Counted from the first letter of the stretch, positions 21,915-33,859 are shown. The stretch is 64,000 nucleotides of DNA from Mantis religiosa (GCA_030765055.1 CM060947.1:66448656-66512655); one strand, 5' to 3'. Notes: a model not told the origin generated them from the letters alone. Made by a program: numbers and translations.

Positions 21915-23200
21915 CACTAGGGAACACGTTTTTTGTACCCGAAACAAAATAGGCCAATTCTTATGCAAAATGACTCGCTGATTCCAAAAATGCCTCTGAA
22001 AATGCTGTGTCACGTAACGTTTTTGAGATATTCTTATTCTTTTATATAAAATTACAGAAATGAGGTATGATACCAACTCATATTGACTTAATTTAAAATA
22101 ATAACCATTGACTCTTCTAAATACAGCTTAAAGGCAGTGTTGCTTCATAATGGCAATTTACTACCTTCAATACTTTTATTTCATGCCATAGGAATGAAGG
22201 AGACATACGATTCCATGTCCATAATTTTAGATGCTATTATCAAAACCATGGCTGGGAAATTTGTAATGACCTCAAGGTAGTTGCATCGCCAACGGGACTG
22301 CAGGGAGGTTCCACAAAATATTGCTGTTTTTTGTGCTTAAGGGACAGTAGGGCAACTGACAAGCATTTTATAGTGAAAGAATGGGGGAAAAGGGAAGACT
22401 ATACCCATGGAGCAAGCAGTGTTAAGTATGTGCCTCTAGTAGACCCAAACAAAGTTCTTCTCCCCCAACTTCACATAAAGCTCGGGCTAATGAAGAATTT
22501 TGTTAAAGGTTTGGACAAAAGTGGAAGTGCATTTGAGTATTTAAGAAGTATCTTTCCCAAAATAACTGAATCTAAATTGAAGGAAGGTATATTTGTCGGT
22601 CCTCAAATAAGACTACTTCTTAAAGACTTAAACGTGTTGAACTGGCAGCATGGAAATCATTTAAATCAGTGGTGGAAGGCTTCCTGGGCAATAATAAAGA
22701 AGAAAATTATGAAACTTTAGTCTCAGAACTATTAAGGGGCTACAAAGAAATGGGTTACCGTATGTCACTTAAAATCCACTTTTTGCACTCTCACCTGGAT
22801 AGTTTCTCCACAAACCTAGAAGCTGTAAGTGATGAGCAAGGTGAGCGTTTTCACCAGGACATTTCTGAGATGGAAAGATGTTACCAGGGTATCGCTGAGA
22901 TTCAGCCATGTTCGGAGACTATTGTTGGTTCCTCAAACGGGAGAGTACATGTCAATAACAAAAATGAGATAATTCAGGTATTGGTTTTCATCATCTTGTG
23001 TTTATTTATTTTAATAATCATAATTAATAATTATTATTTTCAATTAATCAAATATAAGTTATCACATCACATTTCTATGAATACCTAAAAAACGTTACGT
23101 GATACAGCATTTTGAGGGGCATTTTTGGAATCAGCAGATCAGTTTACATAAGAATTTGCCTATTTTGTTTCGGGTATATGAATTTTTTTTTTTTCCAGTG
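21915..23200 (+). mobile_element. DNA transposon with ~110-bp TIRs starting CACTR
   Basis: The left end (21915-22025) and right end (23088-23200) are long inverted repeats: left 'cccgaaacaaaataggcca' ... 'attccaaaaatgcctctga' ... 'cacgtaacgttttt'; the right end is the complement of nearly the same text. The outermost bases are CACTAG on the left and CACTGG as the right complement. CACTR termini are typical of the CMC group (CACTA/EnSpm, Chapaev), but no exact target duplication is visible. At 1.29 kb it is internally deleted; only the back half of a gene remains. Confidence 0.85.
22127..22978 (+). pseudogene. Broken copy of a widely repeated arthropod protein family, transposon-borne
   Basis: The segment follows an acceptor 'ttctaaatacag' (AG at 22125-22126). 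It reads LKAVLLHNGNLLPSILLFHA, shifts frame near 22255, then GWEICNDLKVVASPTGLQGG, CCFLCLRDSRA, LVDPNKVLLPQLHIKLGLMK, KEGIFVGPQIRLLL, shifts again near 22670, then LKIHFLHSHLDSFSTNLEAV and SDEQGERFHQDI. From memory this matches an uncharacterised family present in many copies in arthropod and some cnidarian genomes. Here it sits between long TIRs, so the family is probably a transposase or accessory protein of a DNA transposon. The C-x-x-C in YCCFLC may bind zinc. Two frameshifts mean no function. Confidence 0.8.
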
Positions 23201-23229
23201 TTGTTATACATTTTTACTTTCTCCGTCAG

Positions 23230-23720
23230 TGAGAAAAGTATTAAATTCCACCTTAAAATTTAATACTGAGAATTGCATATGCTATATTTAAGGTATCTTG
23301 AATAAAATATAGAAAAATTTCCCTGCGTAGGTACATTTTTGTGTGTCATTTTGCTCTTAGGTATTTCCACTGCCCGTGAAAACTTTTACTCTGAAAAGAA
23401 AATTCAAATTATGTAGTATCAAGTTTTACATTGGGGGTCAACATTTCGGACAAATTTTCAAGAGTATCTTCCTACACCAAAATATTTTTACAAGTGAAAT
23501 ATTTGCTCAACTCTTATTTTCTAATAAACAAATTGATTGTAACTATTTTAATAATTTAAGGATATCATCAGGTCAAATGAAACGTATATGTTGATTGTTC
23601 TGTGACTAGTCTTTGAAAACCTCTACATTCTTATTGCATTACATACATATATAAACTTGGAAACCATTAGTGATAGAAAAATATGTAAGGTCATAAGTTA
23701 AAGAAAATGTTCCTGTAGAA
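23230..23720 (+). repeat. Dispersed repeat family F, diverged
   Basis: The block 'gaaacgtatatgttgattgt' followed by 'gaaaacctctacattctta' aligns with the 'gaaatgtatatcttgaattt' ... 'cttcattctgaatta' order of other F copies. The left limit is uncertain. Confidence 0.4.
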
Positions 23721-23724
23721 AATG

Positions 23725-24628
23725 TGTAAAACTGATTAAAAGTTGTGTAATGTTTTCCGTAGTATAGCTACTTTTGAAATATTTGACGTTTTTAGATTGA
23801 ATTATCAAGTATTTTAAGCAACATTTTCGATCCACGTTCTTTTGTTTTAACTTTTGCAATGTAATCAGGTGAATTTAAGTTCACTGTTGCAACAGCTCCT
23901 ACATCAAATATTTATAGAAAACTGTCCTACCAATATTTATTTGGTCATACCAGCTTAACATGAAGTAGATGAATAAAACAAACTTTTTTGTGAATAATCC
24001 GCATAATTTTTTATCGAAATAACGATAATGATACTGCAGAAATGATACAATCTTGATTGTAAAACATCAGATTTTATAAAACGTTTTAACAGGCATACTT
24101 TTCTCTGGGCCTATTTATCTAGGAATTATTACATTAAAAATAAAATTTATGTTTATATATGTATATAGGTATAATATGTTCTGTATTAGTTTTTTTAAAA
24201 CTGATTGATTATCCACTCTAAATAGTTTCAGTCAATTATTACTCTTTTTACCGCACACATATTGTAAGTGTTTGAATATATATCCCGCTTAAAAATTTGA
24301 AGCCTATGTTTCACTGAAGTACGTGTTTTGCGGTCTTCTGAATTTAAAATAATAAAATAGTGTTTATCGTGTGCCTGTCTGTTTATGTTTGCAAGTAGCA
24401 TAGGTAAAGAAAAATCTTAAGGTCAGCATCTTTCCAGATATAAAGCGACATTTGCATAAATAAGTTTGAAAAAGTTCCTTAATGTATATTTTCTTAAAAA
24501 GAACACTCGAAAAAATGTTGATCGAAATATGAATATTTCCGATATTGAAGTGAAAGTACTATGTGCATCTTGAAAGTGATTAATTTTTAATTCGTTCTGA
24601 TAAAATTTTATGAAATGTTGTTTAACTC
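23725..24628. other. AT-rich stretch, nothing firm
   Basis: A possible very old F fragment lies near 24420-24620; otherwise no signal. Confidence 0.45.
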
Positions 24629-24631
24629 GGG

Positions 24632-24910
24632 GCCGCGCCATTGGTGAGTGGTTAGACCATTTGGCTCTCGATCCCAGGCGATGGCAAAGTGAGATTTGTG
24701 GTGGACAACATGGCGCTGGGGCGAGTTTTCTCCGGTCCCTCCGGTTCCCCCGCTAGTATTGCACCGATTACTCCATCATCATCCTTCCTATCACCTCATC
24801 TCTCATACTTTCACTTCCGGGGTTGAGCTGATCCCTCATCCCGGAATATCTCTAAAGAGGAAACCTCTGATCCTCAACCCTTTGCCTACGGGCCTCCAAG
24901 TTGCGCGGTT
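24632..24910 (+). mobile_element. SINE family C, plus strand
   Basis: The head is 'ggccgcgccattggtgag' then 'gatcccaggcgatggcaaag', followed by the family body 'gtggacaacatggcgctggg'. The anticodon arm is partly deleted. The downstream part to about 24910 ('cctctgatcctcaacccttt') differs from other C copies and may be a variant tail. Confidence 0.8.
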
Positions 24911-25178
24911 CAGAAGGTCCTATGTTCCACTTAAGGAATTCATTAATTTATTCATTGGTTGTTTAAATCGGAAACCATAAGTCCTTAAAACCTTTAAAAC
25001 TCATTAAAATAGGTAAATATTTTTGTTAAATAGCTTTTATTGTGGTAATAAGGGTATCAAATAGTCCACGTAACGCTGTGTGTGGATGTTCAAGATTGAG
25101 TCCATCCCGACACCAATGTGAGATTTAAACAAGGGAGACATTCCTTTATTTTTCCAAAGCGTTCTAATAAGATAACTA
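24911..25178. other. No recognised feature
   Basis: AT-rich, nothing seen. Confidence 0.5.
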
Positions 25179-25179
25179 A

Positions 25180-25270
25180 TAACTAGATAACTAATCCAGA
25201 CCGAAATTCGAACTCGGACGTCTTGAACGTGAGGCAGACACTCTACTGTCTACGTTAGCGAGGCGGGTTG
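25180..25270 (-). mobile_element. SINE family A, head fragment
   Basis: The reverse strand carries the tRNA-like head and B box only ('gaccgaaattcgaactcgg', 'ctacgttagcgaggcggg'). Confidence 0.75.
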
Positions 25271-25274
25271 GTAT

Positions 25275-25930
25275 TCCTTTTGAGAAAGATAACCTAACCT
25301 GAGCTTAAGCACCTAATACATACATAAGATATTTCAGATTTCTGTTTGTTGCCTAGGAAAGTATACTAATAACATCTATTTTATATTTTTAAAATCTTTC
25401 AGCTTTATCACAGGAACAATCAATAAGAGCAATATTTTCAAGACATTAAATTTAGGAGGAATTGCCGAATACGTGGTGAAAGTTTGGCTGTAATAGAAAT
25501 CGTAGTGTGTTATCCTTCACTCATGGTTCATTTTAAGCATGGAAAGAGTCGATCAGTCGTACCAGTTGCCTATAAAATGGCAAAATGTCACATCCGAAAT
25601 GTTTCTCATCTGAATGTCTTAGTGTAACTGTTTTACTAGTTGTTATCACATGAATGGTTATGTAACACAGTCAGTGAACTAAACAAAGGTGCTAAGGAAA
25701 ACAGATAAATGTTATCTGAAGTGAGAATGTATTTTGGACAGAACATAAATCACGCTATGACGACGGTTGAATGCGTGCGGGAGGGGGGGGGGGGGTTCCA
25801 AGGCTTCCAAAATGTTTGGCTTCATGGAATTATATATGTACAAATGTCACAAAGATGCGAAACAGACACTGGATATTTTAGGCATACGTGTTATTTGTGC
25901 TATGTCAAGAAAGGTACTAAATACCGTATA
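25275..25930. other. No recognised gene
   Basis: Contains a G10-13 run near 25782-25796; ORFs across it have no family motif. Confidence 0.45.
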
Positions 25931-25935
25931 CCCCG

Positions 25936-26138
25936 CCTCTGGTGTGGATTGTAGCGTGTCTGCCTCACGAGAGCTCGCCTAAAGTAGCGTGGGGGTAGCT
26001 TTGCTCTGGGTTTTTCTCTTATTCTGAAAGATGAATGTCGGATAACTGTAAGTGCTATGGTTTCTGGGCTCATTTGAGCATTTCGCCCATTTCATTGATC
26101 ATCCGATGTTATTTACGTTGGAGGACGTTAAATTAAAA
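25936..26138 (+). mobile_element. SINE family A, tandem copy 1
   Basis: A head with the B box replaced or deleted ('gcctcacgagagctcgccta'), body 'ttctgaaagatgaatgtcgg', end 'gttggaggacgttaaatta'. Confidence 0.8.
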
Positions 26139-26282
26139 CAGAGGTGCCGAGTTCGAATCTCGGTCAGGGTGAATTATCTGGATAAGGTTTTATCGGGGAT
26201 ATTCCCTTACCCTGAAAGATGAATAATAGGTGACTAAGCTCTATGGACATAGTGCTCATTTGAGAATCACTTCACCCATTTG
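26139..26282 (+). mobile_element. SINE family A, tandem copy 2
   Basis: It starts at 'gtgccgagttcgaatctcgg' without the head, then 'gaattatctggataagg', and is cut short at 'cacttcacccatt' by copy 3. Confidence 0.85.
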
Positions 26283-26402
26283 TGTCTGCCTCACGTTCAA
26301 GATGTCCCGAGTTCGAATCTTGGTTATGGTGAGTTACCTGGATAAGGTTTCTTCCGGGGTTTTCCCTTATCCTGATAGACGAATGTCAAGTAACTGCGGC
26401 AA
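26283..26402 (+). mobile_element. SINE family A, tandem copy 3
   Basis: It starts 'tgtctgcctcacgttcaag', B box 'cgagttcgaatcttgg', and ends early after 'gacgaatgtcaagtaactg'. Confidence 0.85.
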
Positions 26403-26404
26403 AC

Positions 26405-27470
26405 CCGCATACCAGTGTTAAATTGATTGGGGTCTAATTGGAGAGTTCTCTTATCCTCAGGTGAATGGTTGTAGGAAATGGATTTTGGTGGTTGTTGGCT
26501 ACTCAGTCGTATTAATAACATTTTGTTTGTTGCAGAAGTATTTGGTTTAATTCCTACTAAGTTTGCTTATCGACTTGGATCGGTGACCACCTGTTAGTAA
26601 AATTCCTAACATAAATTCAATTTTACTTGAAACCCTGGATTACTTGTTTAAAGTTACTTCCGTACGGTTTCTATTTCTTCTTTATACGGCGACTATTTTG
26701 TTCTAATAAACTTCTAATGCTGCTTCCACTTACGCTGGTTGCGCTATTCTTAACTTCCCTACATTTCAGACTTATAAATCTTCGCTTCTCTTCTTAATGC
26801 GCATGAACACGTCCTTCCTGTCATAGTATCACCTTTTACGTGAGTTTTTCTTACTTCACGATTCAGTTTGAACCTCATTCTGAACCCCTCTCTAACTTTA
26901 TCACATGACCAAGCTAGTTCACCCTTATCAAATGTTACATTATTATTGGTTTCTCATTTATTTCAAATCTTCGCATTGGTTTGCAAAACTCATCTAACTC
27001 ATTGACGTTCAACCCACCCTGAGTTGGGGAACGCCTACCCTGAGTTGTTTGTAACGGTATACATCGTTATCAAATCAGCGAAGTAAATCCCTTTAGCATT
27101 CATACTCAACTACATTTTGAAAGCCCTTTGTCCCAACACATTTCTGGCTGAAAAAGTTGTATAGTTCTCAGACATTGAACTTTTCCTAGCACAAAGAAGG
27201 TAATAGTCCTTCCTTCCTGTCTCTCCGACGTGTACAAATTTTTACAACAATGTTTATCTTTCTTGCCTGGATGCTAGTATATATGTTATATTAAATTATA
27301 TTCTTCCCTTCGTATTCTTTAAGTCAACCGCTATTTTAATCATTACTCTATCCATTCTAATTTCATATTATTATAACAAGATTTTTATATTAGTTTAGAT
27401 TTTTATTAATTTATCTTCTTTTTTAATTATCTGATTTCGACTAATTCGCCGCCTCCTAATCGCTGCCTGA
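26405..27470. other. No recognised feature
   Basis: No coding, TIR or tRNA-like signal was recognised. Confidence 0.5.
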
Positions 27471-27474
27471 TACT

Positions 27475-27635
27475 GAGGTTACAAACTCTAAGCTCCATGG
27501 ACCCCGGACTCATTTGAGCATCATTTCACCCATTTCATTCATCATCCGATGACTTAACATTGGAGAGCGTAAATTACACAAAAGCTTCACCGATTTCATT
27601 CATCATCCAATAAGTATAACCTATGCTGAAGGACG
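27475..27635 (+). mobile_element. SINE family A, 3' end plus a second 3' fragment
   Basis: 27480-27572 carries 'aagctccatggaccccgga' ... 'acattggagagcgtaaatta'; directly after it, 'tcaccgatttcattcatcat' ... 'gaaggacgttta' is a second, more decayed 3' end. Confidence 0.75.
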
Positions 27636-27744
27636 TTTACTTAAAAAAAATTATGAGAAACCCATCTGTAACAAATATAATGAAATGAATTTTTCTCTCC
27701 TTCACGTTCTAGAGAAAATTCGTTCTACCCAACTATTAGATATC

Positions 27745-27890
27745 GAATACTTGCGGCAGTAATATTTTGTGATTTTAAAATTAAATAAAAATTGCAGAAA
27801 CACCACCGAAGTAACAAAAAGTGCCGAGCAAATTTTCTGAAATATTGTGAGTATCGATGTGTTACAAATATCGAGGACGCATTCCTAGAA
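27745..27890 (-). mobile_element. hAT element end fragment
   Basis: Homologous to 51205-51360, the right end of the hAT element described there: both have 'acttgcggca', an AATAAAAAT stretch, 'ccaccgaa', 'aaattttctgaa' and 'tatcgagg'. The terminal bases are decayed. Confidence 0.6.
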
Positions 27891-27894
27891 ATTA

Positions 27895-28440
27895 CCCAAT
27901 TCTGGAATCTTGATTGACATGAAGTAAGCTTTTGTAGTACCGGTTATGGAACAGTGTTGTGTAAATGTACTATGTATACTCCATGGAGAAACTGAATGTA
28001 TTGTGTTCAATATGGACTTCCTCAGCACATTTCGCATACATAAAATCTCTTGTTAATCCTTTATCGTTTTATCAACTCCACAATCTCTTAGTGGTGGTAT
28101 TCATTGAGCTCTCGTGATCTCAATGCAGTGGTGTAAAGAAACTAGGAAATAGAACCCGTATATTGCAGTAACTACTGCAGAAACAATAGATTTACAGCTG
28201 GTGAGCAGTTTGAGTAAATACTGTAAAAATTAACTTAGAATTGATGTTTTTCATCTTTGATGTATATTTGATACTAAATGTAAAAGAAAAGTGCAACGCT
28301 CATACACCTTTCGCTATCCATGGTATTTGTTATTTCGCACTTTTCAATAAAAACTAATTCTCTGTAAATCTGGCTTCAGTTAATAAATGTTTGTCTATGA
28401 CTGCTTTCAAATAAGTACGTAACTACTTAGGCTTAGGTTA
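27895..28440. other. No recognised feature
   Basis: AT-rich, nothing seen. Confidence 0.5.
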
Positions 28441-28444
28441 AATA

Positions 28445-28797
28445 CGGAGGGGATTCAGCAAGAAACCTGTGGTTTATTGTACCTAAGCCCTAAGTGGGGC
28501 ATCCCCAGGAGGAAGGATGAGGCGAAAGGAGACAGAGGGCGGTCGACCCAAGGGATCACGACAGCGCCGAGATACCCGCCAACACTTCTACCCTAAAAGA
28601 GACAACCAGATGAGAGATGATGTGAAACCATAATGGAGGTAAAATGGAGGGACAGGACATTCGGGGAATGTAAATAACCTACCCAGTATTCGCCTGTAGA
28701 CCCGGGAAAACTCCCGAAAACTCCATAGGTCATGTAGGTCGGCCACGGGAATCGAAACCGGACCTCCCGAATGTGCGCCACAGACGAAACCGCCTTT
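28445..28797 (-). mobile_element. SINE family D, short form
   Basis: Same layout and same missing middle as the copy at 16424. It ends with the head complement 'ggccacgggaatcgaaaccg' and 'cacagacgaaaccgcc', and the last bases of the head are truncated. Confidence 0.8.
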
Positions 28798-28987
28798 TGT
28801 TACATAATTTAGTTATGGTACATTTAAACTCTAGTCATCAGTATTAAATGCTTTTTTCGGGGTTAGAATTTATTTTTATAGCTCTCTATGGTCATATTGG
28901 AGACTTTCACTGGCACATTTGAGTGTGTTCTTACTTTTTGAACTGTCGTTTTTAACTATATGCACATTCAGTCTCACAGAGATTTTC

Positions 28988-29190
28988 CCGCCTCTGTAGC
29001 GCAGGTGGCCCCGAGTTCGAATCTCGGCCAGTGAGTTATCTGGATAAGACTTTTTCCGGAGTTTTCTCTTTTGCTTGAAGATGAATGTCGGGTAACTTTA
29101 AGCTCTATAGATCCTGGGCTCACATGAGCGTCATTTCACCCATTTCATTCATCGTCCGATGTGACTTGACATTGGAGGACGTAAACCTTT
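28988..29190 (+). mobile_element. SINE family A
   Basis: Head 'cccgcctctgtagcgcagg', shortened before B box 'gagttcgaatctcgg', then the full body to 'acattggaggacgtaaacc'. Confidence 0.88.
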
Positions 29191-29191
29191 T

Positions 29192-30115
29192 TTTAATCTC
29201 AAACAATATGAAAGATAATGACTACTTAATTCTAATTAAATAAAAATTGCTACCCCGGAGGAAAATCGTACCCGGAACATCTAAGTGAGAAAACACACTG
29301 ACCTCCTAACTATTGAGGCATCTGTTTCAGGTCTTTTGTGTGTATAAGAGTTATGTACTATTATATATTTTTTTTTATTATTTTAAAGAAGTATACTCCT
29401 ACAAGTGGCCGGGAAAACTCAATATAAAAAGAGTATTTCTAAATGGCCAATGCTACAAAACAGGTTATTTGAATAAATTGTATTATTTCAATGAGCTCTA
29501 AATATTTTCTGTAGTAAATGTATTTCTTACGATTTCATATTCATTTATTGAATCAGAATGGAAAGGTATTTTACTTATTCTGGAAAGATTCTAGAGTTAT
29601 AATTGTGTTGGGCATGGCATTATCTCATGAATGATGATACTCCTACAGAAACGAAACTTTTGGTAAGCATGGTGGTCTGGGCGGTATTTGAACAGTAAAC
29701 CTCCCGAATGCGAGCCATCTCGCTGGGTCGCACACATTATGAAGATCCTGTGAATCATTGTAATATATTTTTGTCTTTCCTTATCGAGAAAAGACACGTC
29801 TTCGATTGGGAAAAACGCGCTTAATGATGCAACGCAGCGGTGAAACGACAACTTTCATAATAATAGTGGAGCTGACATAAGGAAAACAATCTCTTAGACA
29901 TCGACAGCGTGTTGCCAACCTAGTTATTTTAGGGCTAAAACTAGCATGTTCAACATTAACTTTTAGCCATATAAAAATGTAAAATGCTTATAGCCTGAAA
30001 CCTACAAATTACCTGGCCAAAAGATAGGTATATTGTACAATGTAACTATTTTTGCTATGCAAAAGGTAGCTGTATTACATGCGTATCACTCATCAAAATG
30101 TTATCAATTTATTCA
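29192..30115. other. No recognised feature
   Basis: An 84-codon reverse ORF at 29597-29851 has no recognisable domain; nothing else was seen. Confidence 0.45.
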
Positions 30116-30117
30116 TT

Positions 30118-30330
30118 TATTTAATTTACGTCCTCCAACGTTGCCATATCGGACGATGATGGGTGAAATATGTTCAAATGAGCCAAGGGTCCATAGAGCT
30201 AACATTCATCTTCCAGGATAAGGGAAAACCCGTGAAAGACTTATGCAGATAACTCACCCTGACCGAGATTCGAACTCAAGACCTCTTGAACGTAAGGCAG
30301 ACACTACCATCTACGCTGTCGAGGCGGGAA
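30118..30330 (-). mobile_element. SINE family A
   Basis: A reverse-strand copy from 'aatttacgtcctccaacgtt' to 'tacgctgtcgaggcggg' with B-box complement 'ccgagattcgaactc'. Confidence 0.9.
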
Positions 30331-30334
30331 AATG

Positions 30335-30670
30335 TCATCAAAATGCGTTACTAATCATAACAAATATTTGCATCTAGATATGACATCGTAAATGTAAGGG
30401 TGTTATACTGCACATACATTTCAGTTATACCACCCTAACTGCATGTAAACTGCGCAGTGTAATTTGCATACACAAAATTTTGGAGCGTAAACTATACACA
30501 CGGAAACAAATAAAACAGGTAAAAAAATGCAACATGTAATTTGCACACATACCTCAATACAAAAAGGCATCAACGTAGCTGGTACAGTTAAAAAATATAC
30601 CGCACATTCAAGAAAACAAACGACGCTGTTAATCAAAATTAAAAAATTATATTAGGTGATATTTTGCTCT
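30335..30670. other. No recognised feature
   Basis: AT-rich; nothing recognised. Confidence 0.5.
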
Positions 30671-30674
30671 CTTA

Positions 30675-30870
30675 ATCCATTCCATTCTGGGTGTATCAGG
30701 CATCAGTTGACAGACTGAGGGACAGCCCGAGGTGTGTCATGCTTGTACTTGTCCTAGGTAGACTTTACCACGAAATGACGGATGTCAGATATACAGGATG
30801 GCAAGTGAGAATTTAGGGGGAAAAGAAAAGAGGTAGCTTTAAACTCCTCAACGGTTGCGTGGGTACATCA
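30675..30870 (+). repeat. Dispersed repeat family G, copy 2
   Basis: Homologous to 4375-4600: 'gactgagggacagccc', 'cttgtacttgtcc', 'aatgacggatg', 'acaggatggcaagtgag' and 'gggggaaaagaaaagaggtag'. Confidence 0.6.
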
Positions 30871-31157
30871 CCTTTGTAAAAATCTCTAAAATTTGTCTTT
30901 ACAATTTCTTTCTTTTCCAAGATATTCTTATTGTTAATTGTTGCTGTTTCACACATCTCCTGTACGTTCACACATGTGTATTTCAAATTTAAGCAACTTA
31001 TCCACAGAAGTAAATTAGATAACGTTTGTGATTATTTATTAGATGTATACATATGTAGCTGATATGAAACCTTTTACCAGATGGTAGACCAAAGATAAGC
31101 TTTAACCAATTTCTAGATCTTTTTACCATATTCCTTTCCAAACCGTATTAACCATTT

Positions 31158-31375
31158 TTAAATATACATCCTCCAATGTTAAGTCATATCGGACGATGAA
31201 TGTATGAAATGGTGCTCAAATGAACCACGTTCCATAGAGCTTAGGGTTACTGACATTCGTCTTTCAGGATAAGGAAAAAACCCAGGAAAAATCTTATCGA
31301 GTAACTCAACCTGAACGAGATTGGAGCTTGAACGTGAGGTAGACATGCTACGACGTACGCTACACAGGCGGACAC
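31158..31375 (-). mobile_element. SINE family A, diverged
   Basis: A reverse-strand copy with 'acatcctccaatgttaag' through 'ctacacaggcgga'; the B box is decayed ('gaacgagattggagc'). Confidence 0.8.
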
Positions 31376-32305
31376 AGTATCTACCAATCTGTCTTAGCTA
31401 GGATTGACTTAAGTGGAGTCTACATCTAATAATATTAGCCCCATCCCACACATTTATTGCATCATGAATGGCACATAAAAGACGACAATTACTAAATCTG
31501 GTTTCAGTTCAGGTTTAGGCTAAGTAGTTTTTTTATTAATTGTTAACACTTGAATATAATATCTAAGGTATAGTCTGTCTAGTCAACGCAAGTGCACGGC
31601 GGCCGCTTTCTTTGAGGAACCCTCATAATCGTTTTACTGGACCCTCCTCCTGACGGTCCCCTCTACAAGGTTGCAACACTTTAACATCACCGTCTTGCAC
31701 CTAATGAAACAGAACAACTGGAAGTTGGAACTTTGGCAACTGAGACTCCACGCGGAGTAGACATGCTTCTGTCATTTTCTGAAAATCGGGGTTGCTATTG
31801 GTCCCCAACGTCAGTGTTCCATTTCTGAAGTGTGGAGATAGATTTATGACGGTCATTAGTGGGCGGAAAGGTCAGGTCCTTTGAGGTCCCTTTGAGTGGG
31901 AACTGCACACACGTTAAAAAAACAGACTTTAACCGACAATATGCGAGTTATATGTAATATCCATTTTGCATTCCATGTATAGTAAATAGTTGTTTGAAAT
32001 TGTGTTCAGTACAAAATGTGATTGTTCTGTTTATTAACACGTTTTAACACTACACATTCGTTACACGAGAAAATAGAGCAATGATACACGATGTGTCACT
32101 GATGAACAAAAATGGTTCATTCCTATTTGTTGGATTTAACTTGATTAACACATCTTGCACTTCGTCTATTTTTCTGAGCAAATTTGACACGTGCAGTCTA
32201 ATCAGCTATTTCTACGTTCCTATGTGTGCAATATATGTACCTACATGTAGGCATGTCTTTGAAAGAGAAAGTTTCTGAAGTATAATGATGAAACGCCTGA
32301 AATAA
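31376..32305. other. No recognised gene; GC-richer block 31590-31920
   Basis: 31590-31920 is clearly richer in GC and CpG than its flanks ('cacggcggccgctttctttg'). It has no long ORF and no tRNA-like box, and includes an ATTGG box. The nature is unknown. Confidence 0.45.
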
Positions 32306-32307
32306 GT

Positions 32308-32308
<1 letters not shown>

Positions 32309-32397
<89 letters not shown>

Positions 32398-32425
32398 GTA
32401 ATAATAGTAATACTACTACTACTAC

Positions 32426-32522
<97 letters not shown>
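32309..32522. repeat. (AAT)n microsatellite, 214 bp
   Basis: AAT/ATA repeats with a short AGT/ACT interruption at about 32398-32425. Poly-Ile ORFs across it are artefacts. Confidence 0.97.
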
Positions 32523-32523
<1 letters not shown>

Positions 32524-32524
32524 T

Positions 32525-33610
32525 TAAAATACATTTTCTCTTACAAACAATATTTAATGTTTTTCGTTTAATTTTGGTACATCGTTTCCATGATTATGGT
32601 TTAGCATTGACCGACGACCTCACCGTTTAAAATTATTAATGACGCATATACATTTTTGTTCACAGCACCGTCAAATTATTTCACCACATTTAAGTTCTCT
32701 AAATTTGCGAGAAGTTGAGTTGCTAATAACTTCAGTTCTTTTCCATGTTCACCAGTAATACTTTTCAACCCCATTTCACCATTCGATGACACCAGCGCAC
32801 TCACGACTACTTTGAATCAAACTATTAAAGCCTACATAGTATTCTAACAGTAGCAGAGTTTGGAACTAATTTTACTTCCAAGAAACAGAAGCACAGCGCC
32901 ACGTTCGTGACGAGAGAAATACAATTTTGCGCACTTCACATTTGAATATTTTCTCTATATTTGCTTAAATATTATCTTGGGATTGTGAACTTGACATACC
33001 CTGATACGAAAGGGAAAATACAAGGTCATGGGTAGTTTTCACACCCACAGGGGAAATGACGTTTCGCAGTTAGCAGCTTACTACCGCCCGTAAAATAAAC
33101 TTGCATGACTCGCAATAATTTACCGTAGTTATTACCCAAGTAATTTAAACAACAAATGTATTGCACTAATTCAATAGTCAATTTATGTTTATCTATATTG
33201 GTTTGCTCTGCGAGAACAGAAGGGAAATATGAAATAGATATTTGTAGATCTAAACGTTTCATATTTCAATATCAAATGTATTTATTATGTTCAAATGGTG
33301 TTTAGCAAAAATGTGTCTTAATATTTTGCAGTCTTATATTAACTAAAATGATCAGCTATTACATTAAAAATGTTTTAAAGGGTTTTATCTTTTGAAAAAA
33401 AAAATAATATTTTAGATGCCAGTTATGTTTAGTCATTTTTTTTCTAAATAAGCCTGTTTAATCATACTATTTAGCCATTAGCGAGTTAATATTGACAACG
33501 TTGATCGACATACTCGTTTCAAAGACAGAAACGCCACAAAGCAAGTCGAAACGTGAATTTTATGCTGGTCAAATTTGGGTACAATTTGAGACCGGATATT
33601 ACACAAGAGT
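32525..33610. other. No recognised feature
   Basis: No domain-bearing ORF, TIR or SINE was seen. Confidence 0.5.
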
Positions 33611-33611
33611 C

Positions 33612-33855
33612 CTGCGCCGTGGCGTAGTGGGCTAAAGCATCATGCTTTGGTTCCCAGCCATGGAATGCGGCCTGATAGGTAAACGGCCCTGGTCAAGAAA
33701 GCCAACTTTCCGGCTGGGGGTGAAGAGATGCTGACCACAGCTTCTCTCCGTATCGGTTGGATCATCGCCCACCCCTACCTTGCGCATGTGGGCGGGAGGC
33801 CGGCAGTCGGGTTGGCAGGCCCTGGCCCTCTATGGGTTGTGGCGCCATGGGGGGG
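33612..33855 (+). mobile_element. SINE family E, deleted copy
   Basis: It starts 'tgcgccgtggcgtagtggg', includes 'caagaaagccaactttccgg' and ends at 'gttgtggcgccatggg'. It lacks the middle present at 16062-16390. Confidence 0.75.
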
Positions 33856-33859
33856 GGTA

